A stretch of 12,140 nt of DNA from CAZZCP01 sp964653235 (GCA_964653235.1 CAZZCP010000069.1:1-12140); one strand, 5' to 3'; numbered from the stretch's first letter, positions 1-6,310 are shown. Numbers and translations are program-made. The notes: generated from the sequence alone by a model not told the origin.

Positions 1-340
<340 letters not shown>

Positions 341-382
341 AAAAGTTTGAAAAATCTGTTTCAAATTAAATTAAATAAAAAT

Positions 383-411
383 TCGTTATCGACTAATAAA
401 GTCTTTAACGA
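383..411 (-). other. 16S leader stem-loop
   Basis: An imperfect inverted repeat lies about 40 nt upstream of the 16S 5' end. The outer arms TCGTTA/TAACGA (383-388, 406-411) and inner arms GACT/AGTC (391-394, 400-403) are separated by a 2x2 internal loop and closed by a five-base loop. It is probably a structural or processing element of the rRNA leader. The long RNase III stalk that normally pairs the leader with the sequence after 16S cannot be tested, because that part is off the window. Confidence 0.45.
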
Positions 412-438
412 GGGACCGTTTTCTTTTACTGCTATTTA

Positions 439-451
439 GTTTTCAAAGAGC
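439..451 (-). promoter_or_regulatory. boxA-like rRNA antitermination element
   Basis: On the minus strand the leader contains GCTCTTTGAAAAC, about 100 nt before 16S. It resembles the bacterial rrn boxA (E. coli core GCTCTTTA), which is bound by NusB/S10 and lets polymerase transcribe rRNA without Rho termination. Its place between tRNA-Ala and 16S is where such a signal is expected. The assignment rests on motif similarity and location only. Confidence 0.6.
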
Positions 452-458
452 GAGATCC

Positions 459-480
459 TGGAAAATCTATCATTTTTCCA
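459..480 (-). other. Leader hairpin next to boxA
   Basis: A perfect 7-bp inverted repeat TGGAAAA/TTTTCCA with an eight-base loop lies directly upstream of the boxA-like element in the rRNA leader. It could be a processing or antitermination structure (a boxB-like position). No T-run follows it, so it is not called a terminator. Confidence 0.4.
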
Positions 481-498
481 AGTCAGTCAAGAACAAAG

Positions 499-522
499 GC
501 AAAGAAATTTTAATCTCTTTGC
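499..522 (-). other. Hairpin abutting the tRNA-Ala 3' end
   Basis: On the minus strand, GCAAAGA ... TCTTTGC forms a 7-bp stem (extendable by G-U and A-U pairs) starting at the base after the encoded CCA of tRNA-Ala. A moderately T-rich stretch (CTTTGTTCTT) follows. It may be a processing signal that separates the tRNA from pre-16S, or a weak attenuator or terminator behind the tRNA. Confidence 0.45.
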
Positions 523-598
523 TGGTGGAGGCTAACGGGCTCGAACCGTTGACCCCCAGCTTGCAAAGCTGGTGCTCTACCAACTGAGCTAAGCCCCC
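523..598 (-). tRNA. tRNA-Ala (anticodon UGC)
   Basis: A 76-nt cloverleaf on the minus strand begins GGGGGCTTAGCTCAG and ends with the pairing arm AGCCTCC, discriminator A and an encoded CCA. The anticodon arm is CCAGC-TTTGCAA-GCTGG, so the anticodon is TGC. The T arm contains GGTTCGAGCC. The acceptor stem has seven pairs, one of them G-U. It lies upstream of 16S on the same strand, rather than in the 16S-23S spacer where tRNA-Ala(UGC) is usually found. The apparent promoter is about 20-30 nt upstream. Confidence 0.97.
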
Positions 599-624
599 AA
601 TTCCTCGTTCGTGACGGTTGGAGT

Positions 625-653
625 GTTATGCTTCAGTTTGTGATAGGGGTCAA
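625..653 (-). promoter_or_regulatory. Sigma70-type promoter for tRNA-Ala/rRNA
   Basis: On the minus strand a TTGACC -35 hexamer (648-653) is separated by exactly 17 nt from CATAAC (625-630), a 4/6 match to the -10. An A/T-rich stretch with long A and T runs (about 654-690) lies just upstream, in the position of an UP element, as is common for rRNA promoters. Predicted initiation near 618 would leave about 20 nt before the tRNA. Confidence 0.6.
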
Positions 654-727
654 TAGAGAAAAATCGCTTTTTTTGATTTTTTTTCTAGGCCTGCTCAATT
701 GCATTTGAGTAGCAATGAGCCTTAAAA

Positions 728-1237
728 TTATGCAGAAATTGTATTAGATGGGCAAACACGGAGTAGCCAAAGTTTCTCGTTTTCCATGTCAAATCCCACT
801 GCTTCGCCGCCCTCTAGAATAGCTTGAAAGATCCTTTTTAAATTGTTCATTTCATCCTCGGGTTCATTGCTGCGCAGAGCCTCTTCGATCGCTTCAAAAA
901 CACTCACCATGTCGGGTGTGGTTACTACATTGGGAAGCTTACTATAATCAACTCCAGCTACAAAGCTCGGCTTAAAGCCAACCAAGTTCTCAGTGAGTAG
1001 GATCTTTTTCCCGTCCGAAAAATTTAGCTGTAAAAAATCACTGCCTAGCTTATCTTGCCTAACAAGAACTTCTTTTAACTCGCGCCTTCGAAAGTGAATT
1101 CTTTTGGCATCCTCTCGCTGACAAATCTCTACATTTTCTTCGCTCAAATTCAATTCTATTCCATTAGAGCACTCAACAAAGTCTTCCAATACTTTCAGAA
1201 TCTGAGAGCCAATGATCTGAGTATGACTCTTGCCCAT
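728..1237 (-). CDS. Unrecognised soluble acidic protein, 169 aa
   Basis: I do not recognise this protein. It has no signal peptide or membrane segment and appears cytoplasmic. The N-terminal half (about 1-90) looks beta-rich with charged turns (for example LQLNFSDGKKILLTENLVGF). The C-terminal half reads as helical: KLPNVVTTPDMVSVFEAIEEAL at about 100-121, then an Asp/Glu-rich linker, then LKRIFQAILEGGEAVGFDME. The start is supported by CAGGAG, seven nt before the ATG. It is the gene immediately upstream of the tRNA-Ala/rRNA unit on the same strand, with about 75 nt between its stop and the rRNA promoter. A bulged hairpin lies in that gap but is followed by an A-run rather than a T-run. Well-formed codons and ribosome binding site make it a credible gene of unknown role. 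Confidence 0.75.
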   Translation of the reverse strand: MGKSHTQIIGSQILKVLEDFVECSNGIELNLSEENVEICQREDAKRIHFRRRELKEVLVRQDKLGSDFLQLNFSDGKKILLTENLVGFKPSFVAGVDYSKLPNVVTTPDMVSVFEAIEEALRSNEPEDEMNNLKRIFQAILEGGEAVGFDMENEKLWLLRVCPSNTISA

Positions 1238-1282
1238 TCTTACTCCTGTATTTTACACAAAAACTCTATCGTCGATGCTCTA

Positions 1283-1304
1283 CAAGTGCTTGAGTAAGCA
1301 CTTG
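1283..1304. repeat. Perfect 9-bp inverted repeat upstream of the 169-aa gene
   Basis: CAAGTGCTT-gagt-AAGCACTTG is a perfect palindrome with a four-base spacer, 45 nt upstream of the start codon of the gene at 728-1237. No T-run follows on either strand, so it is not a typical terminator. It could be a regulator operator or a leader stem-loop. The rest of 1238-1444 shows only A/T-rich sequence and a weak GCC/GGC hairpin near 1328-1345. Confidence 0.5.
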
Positions 1305-1444
1305 AGATCTTTAATAAATCTAGTTGCAAGGCCGGTAAAGGCTTTAGACAGAGTTTGGGAATTTAGAAAAAAAAAGATATTCTTTAATGATTCTATGTAT
1401 TTAATGTATGAAAAAAAGATCAACAAAATAGGTTAGAAAAAGCA

Positions 1445-1750
1445 TCAACCAAGACGAAAGGCCATAATCGAAACACAGTCTTGTTCCCCATGCACCTCCA
1501 TTTCATGGGATGTATTGGCTGGAATTTCAATTCGATCACCAGGGTTTAAAAGAATCTTATTACCAGAAAGGTTATAGATTAAGCCACCTTGTAATATCAT
1601 TCGGACCTCATCAAAAGGATGCCGATGCCTATCTAACTTAGAACCTGGCAAAAACACTTCTTCTTTAAATTCCAAGCCCTCGGAGTGAAATATCATTTTC
1701 ATTTGCTGTACTGTTGGTCTCTCTGGTGCTTGCCATCTTTGAATGATCAT
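1445..1750 (-). CDS. Small single-domain cupin protein, 101 aa
   Basis: One cupin_2-type beta-barrel fills most of the protein. Motif 1 matches the family pattern exactly: Gly36, five residues, His42-Arg-His44, three residues, Glu48, six residues, Gly55. Motif 2 is GDRIEIPANTSHEME, with Pro77 and His82; the usual Gly after Pro is Asn and the terminal Asn is missing. His42, His44, Glu48 and His82 would bind a divalent metal. Proteins of this type are often sugar or small-molecule isomerases, dioxygenases or ligand sensors, and the sequence does not say which. A possible ribosome binding site (AAGGA) lies 12 nt before the ATG, somewhat far. The gene may be cotranscribed with the glutamate synthase gene upstream (133-nt gap) but has no functional partner here. 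Confidence 0.85.
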   Translation of the reverse strand: MIIQRWQAPERPTVQQMKMIFHSEGLEFKEEVFLPGSKLDRHRHPFDEVRMILQGGLIYNLSGNKILLNPGDRIEIPANTSHEMEVHGEQDCVSIMAFRLG

Positions 1751-1883
1751 AGTTTTTGATATTCCTTTTCGACCACAAGGTCAATTTTAGATTCTAGGGA
1801 TGTTGAGGTTTCATCTTTGTATCATGGCTTCAAGTCTATGCTATTCTTAAAAAAAGTCGATCTTAAGCCTGCATAAGCAAAAT

Positions 1884-3416
1884 TTAGTGACTCACACTAT
1901 CTGTGCAATAGCTCCCCTCTTTCACCCTAGGAAAGCGATCTTCAAGAGTAATGATACCCTTGTGTTTGTCACGGTAATTGATAAAGCTACGATCGAGCTC
2001 ATCAGGATGTTTGACTCCCGAAACTTCGAGCAACTCTTTAAAGGCAAGAATAGTTTTTCGATGGTAATTGAAAACCCGATGTTTTTTATTAGTAACATCC
2101 AAGCCTTTATAAAACTTTGGATCCGTCGTTGCCACGCCTGCGGGGCAATGATTGGTGTTACAACGAAGTGCTTGAATGCATCCGATAGCAAGCATCATTC
2201 CTCTTGCCGAGTTGACTGTATCAGCCCCCAAACACATTGCCTGATATATTTGCTGCGCATTTAAAATTTTACCACTCGCAATCAGCTTAATTCGATTGCG
2301 TATACCAAATCCAACCAATGTATCGTGAACAAAACTCAGCGCATCTTCTAAAGGGGTACCGACATAATTGGTGAGCTCCAATGGGGCGGCTCCGGTTCCG
2401 CCTTCTCCGCCATCTACCGTAATAAAATCGAGAAACTGATTCTGCTTGTTCATCAATTCAACCAATTCGTAAAACTCCTCACGTCTACCTAAACAGAGTT
2501 TAATGCCTACAGGTTTACCGCCAGAGAGATCTCTCAATCGATCAACAAACTGTAGCAATCCATTTAGACCTTCAAAGGCCTTGTGCCATCCAGGAGAAAT
2601 AACTGTCTTAGCCTTTTCAACACCACGTATCTCGGCGATCTCTTGGGTTACTTTGACTCCAGGAAGAATACCTCCATGACCAGGCTTAGCACCTTGTGAA
2701 ATTTTAAGTTCAATCATTTTTACCTGCTCATGAGTTGCCATCTTTTGAAATTGCTCTTGGCAAAAGTTTCCATCTGATGTTCGACAACCAAAATAACCCG
2801 TACCAATTTGCCATACTATATCTGCACCAGTTTTTAAATGGTAAGGGCTCACCCCACCTTCGCCAGAATTGATAAAAAAACCACCCATTGAGGCGCCGCC
2901 ACTGAGAGCCTCAATTGCTGTTCGACTTAAAGAACCGTAGCTCATCGCGCTGATATTGAAAATAGAAGAACGATAGGGCTTTTTACATGAAGCTTCACCA
3001 AATGTAACTTTTAAATCATTTAGCTCTATCTCTGTGGGCCGCATTGAATGATTGATCCAAGAATAATTCTCATCATAAACATTCAATTGCGTGCCAAAGG
3101 GCACTGTTTCTGTGGTGTCCTTTGACCTTTGGTAGACCAACGAACGATTCACTCGAGTAATTGGCTTACCGTCAGTATCAGATTCTACAAAATACTGTTG
3201 AATTTCGGGGCGAATCAACTCTAAAAGATACCTTGCATGCCCTAGCACCGGGAAGTTTTTCAATATGGTTTTTTTATTTTGAAAAACATCATAAACTCCC
3301 AAAAGAAACAAGGGGACGTAGATGGTATAGAGCAATAGCATTTGCGGGATAAAATAACATATCACACCATGACCTAAGAGTATGAAGCTACTAACAAACC
3401 AAAACCATCTTCTCAT
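1884..3416 (-). CDS. Membrane-anchored FMN-binding glutamate synthase family protein, 510 aa
   Basis: The protein has the FMN/Fe-S synthase domain of glutamate synthase (GltB-like, Glu_synthase family) without the glutamine amidotransferase domain. Two hydrophobic segments at about 4-22 and 26-44 precede a linker. The catalytic (beta/alpha)8 barrel runs from about 150 to 470 and carries SAMSYGSLSRTAIEALS, INSGEGGVSPYH, KPGHGGILPG and VDGGEGGTGAAPLE, which are phosphate, flavin and substrate loops of the family. Cys413, Cys419 and Cys424 form the Cys-X5-Cys-X4-Cys signature of the 3Fe-4S cluster. The length fits stand-alone family members such as B. subtilis YerD. The physiological reaction of these short forms is uncertain: ammonia- or partner-dependent glutamate synthesis is possible. 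GGGAG sits six nt before the ATG. The upstream region is occupied by the IS110 element. Confidence 0.93.
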   Translation of the reverse strand: MRRWFWFVSSFILLGHGVICYFIPQMLLLYTIYVPLFLLGVYDVFQNKKTILKNFPVLGHARYLLELIRPEIQQYFVESDTDGKPITRVNRSLVYQRSKDTTETVPFGTQLNVYDENYSWINHSMRPTEIELNDLKVTFGEASCKKPYRSSIFNISAMSYGSLSRTAIEALSGGASMGGFFINSGEGGVSPYHLKTGADIVWQIGTGYFGCRTSDGNFCQEQFQKMATHEQVKMIELKISQGAKPGHGGILPGVKVTQEIAEIRGVEKAKTVISPGWHKAFEGLNGLLQFVDRLRDLSGGKPVGIKLCLGRREEFYELVELMNKQNQFLDFITVDGGEGGTGAAPLELTNYVGTPLEDALSFVHDTLVGFGIRNRIKLIASGKILNAQQIYQAMCLGADTVNSARGMMLAIGCIQALRCNTNHCPAGVATTDPKFYKGLDVTNKKHRVFNYHRKTILAFKELLEVSGVKHPDELDRSFINYRDKHKGIITLEDRFPRVKEGSYCTDSVSH

Positions 3417-3420
3417 ATTT

Positions 3421-3431
3421 TCTCCCTTGTA
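3421..3431. repeat. 11-bp direct repeat, copy 1 (pairs with 4864-4874)
   Basis: TCTCCCTTGTA occurs here, covering the ribosome binding site of the glutamate synthase gene, and again at 4864-4874, 1443 bp away on the other side of the transposase gene. Similarity extends to the start codon side (CTCAT in both, 16 of 20 identical). It could mark the ends of the insertion, or simply reflect two similar translation starts. Confidence 0.4.
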
Positions 3432-3435
3432 AAGT

Positions 3436-3453
3436 CTCGAGTTTTTACTCTAG
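3436..3453 (-). other. Stem-loop in the leader of the glutamate synthase gene
   Basis: Arms CTCGAGT and ACTCTAG (one mismatch) flank a TTTT spacer, 20-37 nt upstream of the start codon at 3416. It may influence translation or mRNA stability. An A/T palindrome with a TATAAA on the minus strand lies just upstream, but no convincing -35 was found. Confidence 0.3.
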
Positions 3454-3570
3454 GTTTAATTTTTTATAAAAAACAGATAGCAATTAACCTCCCATTCGAG
3501 GTCTTCAAGCCTTTTTGACTGAAGCCCCACCATTCCGGTTCAAAATTAAGCGGCCCAATCTCCTTAAGCG

Positions 3571-3592
3571 ATATTTTCTATCAAGAAAATAT
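3571..3592. repeat. Perfect 9-bp inverted repeat beyond the transposase 3' end
   Basis: ATATTTTCT-atca-AGAAAATAT is a perfect palindrome with a four-base spacer, 75 nt past the transposase stop codon. It lacks a T-run in either direction, so it is not a standard terminator. It could be part of the right end of the IS110 element or older intergenic DNA. The remainder of 3454-3666 shows no convincing gene. Confidence 0.45.
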
Positions 3593-3666
3593 TTACGGGC
3601 TTACCTAATACGAGTAACCATCTGTGTACTTCAATCTAATTCTGCTAAAAATATCCTTATCTGTGC

Positions 3667-4695
3667 TTATGCGGACTTTAAAAGACTTGGGTCGTAAACC
3701 CCTTCGCTTTTCCAGACAGCATAAACTACTGTTAATAACTTTCGAGATAGAGCGATTAAAGCCCGCTTCTTACCTCTTCTTTTTTCAATTCTTTTAAAAA
3801 ACTCAAGTAACGGCACTGCCCCTGCAGACTTCATCCTTGCTACCGCATGGGCACTTTGTAGCATAGATCGACGAATCTCACATCTACCAGATCTGGTAAT
3901 TGATCCCATTCGCAAATCATCACCGCTTTGATATATCGTGGGAGTCAAAGCCCCATAGTTGGCAACACACTTACTATTGTCGAATCTCTTTGCTTCAACA
4001 AGAGCCCCAAATAAAATACGAGCATTTAATTTACCTATTCCAGGTATTGTTTCAATTCGCTCAATTGTCGTATTTTTAATCTGAATGATTTCATGAAGTA
4101 ATGACTTTTCACTCTCGACCATACTTTCTATCGCAGCCATAAAATTTGCCACGATAATTTCAACAGGCGTAGACAACTTCAGTTCAATTAACTTTACTTG
4201 CCAATCCGGAGAGGAAAAGAATTTGACAGGAAGACGAACCCCCTCTTGCTTTAAGTAGCCTCTAAGGGAATTCATTAGAGATACTCTTTTGCGAAGCAGG
4301 TTCTCTCTTGCAGAACTCAGTTCCCTGAGAGTTCTTGCATCACCATCGGCCACATGAACACGTCTAGGTAACATATCGGCCCTAGCCAATTCTGCAAGTT
4401 TTCTAGCATCCACTTGGTCTGTTTTCTTGCCACCGCTCTCGGTAATCCATTTTACTTCATTAGGGTGCACTATATGGATCTGTTCGCTTAGTTTCTTAAA
4501 ATAGCTGGCAATCCATTTCATCTGATTCCCTGCTTCAAATACAAATAACTTTTTCTCTATACCTAAGCTTGAAATAAGTTCTCGAATTGCTTTCTTTGTA
4601 GGGGCAATAGAAGCTTTAAGAACGACTTTTTTGCGCTCATCGATAGCATGAATAACAAATTCCTTGCTTGATAGATCCATTCCGACGTAAATCAC
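3667..4695 (-). CDS. IS110-family transposase (DEDD recombinase), 342 aa
   Basis: The N-terminal RuvC-like DEDD domain (about 1-155) has all four acidic residues expected: Asp7 in YVGMDLSSKEF, Glu54 in FVFEAGN, and Asp93 and Asp96 in KKTDQVDARKLAELA. The C-terminal Transposase_20 domain contains IETIPGIGKLNARILFGAL and NYGALTPTIYQSGDDLR, in which Ser257 is the likely catalytic serine. Family members recombine a circular element intermediate into a target chosen by an element-encoded RNA. I chose the GTG at 4693-4695 because a strong AGGAGG lies six nt before it and the product then begins MIYVGMDL, like its relatives. An in-frame ATG at 4824 would add 43 residues without family resemblance. 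Length and catalytic residues suggest an intact protein. Confidence 0.92.
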   Translation of the reverse strand: MIYVGMDLSSKEFVIHAIDERKKVVLKASIAPTKKAIRELISSLGIEKKLFVFEAGNQMKWIASYFKKLSEQIHIVHPNEVKWITESGGKKTDQVDARKLAELARADMLPRRVHVADGDARTLRELSSARENLLRKRVSLMNSLRGYLKQEGVRLPVKFFSSPDWQVKLIELKLSTPVEIIVANFMAAIESMVESEKSLLHEIIQIKNTTIERIETIPGIGKLNARILFGALVEAKRFDNSKCVANYGALTPTIYQSGDDLRMGSITRSGRCEIRRSMLQSAHAVARMKSAGAVPLLEFFKRIEKRRGKKRALIALSRKLLTVVYAVWKSEGVYDPSLLKSA

Positions 4696-4767
4696 TTTTG
4701 ACCTCCTGTTGGTTGTTGTTTTTGTGATTAACAAGCTTGAGTCAAAGTGATGGGCTTTCGTCAATTG

Positions 4768-4793
4768 AAGACTCGCAGCGAGGTCTTTTTTTC
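4768..4793 (+). terminator. Terminator-like hairpin facing opposite to the transposase
   Basis: On the plus strand AAGA-CTCG-cag-CGAG-g-TCTT forms an 8-bp stem with a triloop and one bulged G, followed at once by six more T residues. This has the form of a Rho-independent terminator reading rightward, antisense to the transposase. On the minus strand the same hairpin would be part of the RNA upstream of the transposase, where a bridge RNA is expected. Confidence 0.5.
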
Positions 4794-4823
4794 GCCTTAA
4801 ACTTAGCAACAAAAGAGAAATCA

Positions 4824-4859
4824 TTACTTTCTACCTCTTACTTGGTGCTTATAGCTCAT
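4824..4859 (-). other. Possible 11-codon leader ORF upstream of the transposase
   Basis: ATG at 4857-4859 is preceded by GGGAG at a normal distance and opens an 11-codon frame (MSYKHQVRGRK). Its TAA overlaps, as TAATG, an ATG that is in frame with the transposase. It may be a leader peptide, the broken start of a disrupted gene, or chance. It is too short to call a gene with confidence. Confidence 0.2.
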
Positions 4860-4863
4860 GGAA

Positions 4864-4874
4864 TCTCCCTTGTA
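4864..4874. repeat. 11-bp direct repeat, copy 2 (pairs with 3421-3431)
   Basis: Second copy of TCTCCCTTGTA, here supplying the GGGAG of the 11-codon ORF on the minus strand. If it is a junction of the IS110 element, the sequence to its right (4875-4960) is the original region upstream of both flanking genes. Confidence 0.4.
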
Positions 4875-4915
4875 TTCATTTTGACCTGAAATCGAAGACT
4901 TGAACAGTCGAAATA

Positions 4916-4942
4916 TTGACTGCTATTGCCAATAGGTATATT
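4916..4942 (+). promoter_or_regulatory. Weak promoter candidate for the tolC-like gene
   Basis: TTGACT (4916-4921) is followed after 15 nt by TATATT (4937-4942), or after 17 nt by the poorer TATTGC. The spacing is suboptimal. Initiation would fall about 10-12 nt before the GTG start, leaving a very short leader that still contains GAGG. Confidence 0.3.
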
Positions 4943-4960
4943 GCCATCTAGAGGTTTTTT

Positions 4961-6247
4961 GTGAGATCACTAATTAGCGTTTTTCTATTTCTGTTTACCC
5001 ACTGTTTTGCTTCTACTTTGAGTTTAAAAGAAAGTCTAAAAAAGAGTCTAGACTACAGTCCGAAAATCCAATCTGCAAAAGCGGCTTTAGAATCTGCCAA
5101 ATGGGAGATTCGAGAGGTCCGAGGAGCATTTTTTCCACAAGTAAATCTGATTGCATCGGAGAGAACTTTTGAAATTTCAGACACTGGTTTTGGATTTAGT
5201 GGTAATTTTTATGAAACTGCCATTTCAGTTTCACAAAGCATTTATTCTGGCGGGCTCAACTTCAATAACTATCACCAAAAAGAGTCGTCCTATCAGGTTC
5301 AACAATACAATTTTAAAAATATCAAAAATACTGAATTGTCAGAAGTAATTGATTTATATTACGACCACTTTAATTCACAAAAAAGATTGAAAATCTTAGA
5401 GATTTCTCAAGAGCTTCAGAATAATTTTCTAAAAATTACGAAGAATAAAGTACGCAGAGGAAATGCAAAGAACTACGAACTTGCACAAGCCAAAGCCGAT
5501 TTTTTATCTTATGAATCACGGCTAAGAGACTTAGTGACTCAAAAACTCTCTCTTTCAAAACAGCTACTGCAAAAAATGGGCAGCCCGCTCAAAGATTATA
5601 ACTTTGAAACACAAGAAAACCTCGAAGAAAAAAAGAAACAAAGTCTCGAAATATTGCAAAAAGATGTGAACTACTATGTACAACAGGCACTGCTTTATCG
5701 CCCCGATCTATTGAACTCTAAGGAGTCCATCGGCGTCGCCGAGCATAGCCGAGCTCTTGATTTATCTTCTGATTATCCTACTTTGAGTGTTTCTGCTCAA
5801 TATGGTTACCAGTCAACAGACCGAGAGAATCTAATTGATGATCGAAATGAGCAGTACTCTACTGTAATCAATCTCACTATTCCAATATTTTCTGGACTCT
5901 CTTCGATCTATAAGCGCAGAAAAGGTACAGAAAATATCAAACAAGCCAAGAAAAATTATCGTCATTTTGAAGATCGTGTTCGCATTGAAGTACAAACCGC
6001 GTATTGGAATTTAAAAACCAGTTTTGATAATTTAGGAAGCTCAACGGAATGGTCTTCTGAAGCGAATCGTGCAATTCGACAAGCCATGCAAAGCTTTCGA
6101 GTTGGAACGATAGACAGTTTGCAATTGATGCAAGTACAATCGAGCCGTGAACGAGCTGACCTTGCTCTTCTTGACTCAGAAATTCAGTTTTACAAAAACC
6201 TTAAGAACTTTTTAGTTGCAATTGGTTTTGATATAAGCACTTATTAG
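4961..6247 (+). CDS. TolC-family outer membrane efflux protein, 428 aa
   Basis: The protein is an outer-membrane channel of the OEP/TolC family, which exports substrates delivered by an inner-membrane pump and periplasmic adaptor. A signal peptide covers residues 1 to about 18, with predicted cleavage after CFA. Two repeats of the family fold follow: about 19-205, with the barrel-strand segment VSQSIYSGGLNFNN and long helices, and about 235-425, with the matching segment LTIPIFSGL and the typical C-terminal VGTIDSLQLMQVQSSRERAD. The length agrees with complete TolC proteins. It starts at GTG with GAGG six nt upstream. No pump or adaptor gene adjoins it, so the substrate is unknown. It is divergent from the glutamate synthase gene, with the IS110 element between, and convergent with pilQ 63 nt downstream. 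Confidence 0.92.
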   Translation: MRSLISVFLFLFTHCFASTLSLKESLKKSLDYSPKIQSAKAALESAKWEIREVRGAFFPQVNLIASERTFEISDTGFGFSGNFYETAISVSQSIYSGGLNFNNYHQKESSYQVQQYNFKNIKNTELSEVIDLYYDHFNSQKRLKILEISQELQNNFLKITKNKVRRGNAKNYELAQAKADFLSYESRLRDLVTQKLSLSKQLLQKMGSPLKDYNFETQENLEEKKKQSLEILQKDVNYYVQQALLYRPDLLNSKESIGVAEHSRALDLSSDYPTLSVSAQYGYQSTDRENLIDDRNEQYSTVINLTIPIFSGLSSIYKRRKGTENIKQAKKNYRHFEDRVRIEVQTAYWNLKTSFDNLGSSTEWSSEANRAIRQAMQSFRVGTIDSLQLMQVQSSRERADLALLDSEIQFYKNLKNFLVAIGFDISTY

Positions 6248-6256
6248 AACCTGTTG

Positions 6257-6281
6257 AGCTTCGAAGCTACACTTTTCTTAG
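6257..6281 (+). terminator. Weak terminator candidate after the tolC-like gene
   Basis: The perfect palindrome AGCTTCGAAGCT (6257-6268) followed by ACACTTTTCTT lies in the 63-nt gap between the convergent tolC-like and pilQ genes. The stem is short, so terminator function is doubtful. A second small GGG/CCC hairpin nearer pilQ (6295-6307) lacks a T-run. Confidence 0.25.
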
Positions 6282-6310
6282 ATAACACGCATTTGGGACG
6301 TGCCCCTAGC

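Larger units (their letters stand above)
3421..4874 (-). mobile_element. IS110-family insertion sequence (ends uncertain)
   Basis: The certain part is the IS110 transposase gene at 3667-4695. The outer limits given are those suggested by an 11-bp direct repeat (3421-3431 and 4864-4874), and they are hypothetical; the true element may be shorter. IS110 elements generally lack terminal inverted repeats and large target duplications, so their ends are hard to see in a single copy. The roughly 170-260 nt upstream of the transposase (4696 to about 4870-4960) is the position where IS110-group elements encode their bridge RNA. It contains stem-loops but no recognised gene. The element sits between two divergent genes and interrupts neither. 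Confidence 0.6.

Noticed and set aside
1756..1784. TTGACC-17-TATCAA promoter for the cupin gene, with a GACC/GGTC inverted repeat
   Set aside because: Initiation would fall on the start codon and the apparent ribosome binding site would be inside the spacer, so the layout is inconsistent.
1922..2191. 89-codon minus-strand frame within the glutamate synthase gene
   Set aside because: It overlaps in another frame a gene with conserved domains and has no independent support.
3515..3697. 60-codon plus-strand frame at the transposase 3' flank
   Set aside because: TTG start, no ribosome binding site, includes a palindrome, overlaps the transposase end and resembles no known protein.
4696..4824. 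43-residue N-terminal extension of the transposase from the ATG at 4824
   Set aside because: The family starts at about MIYVGMD, and a strong AGGAGG precedes the GTG at 4693-4695; the extension has no family resemblance.
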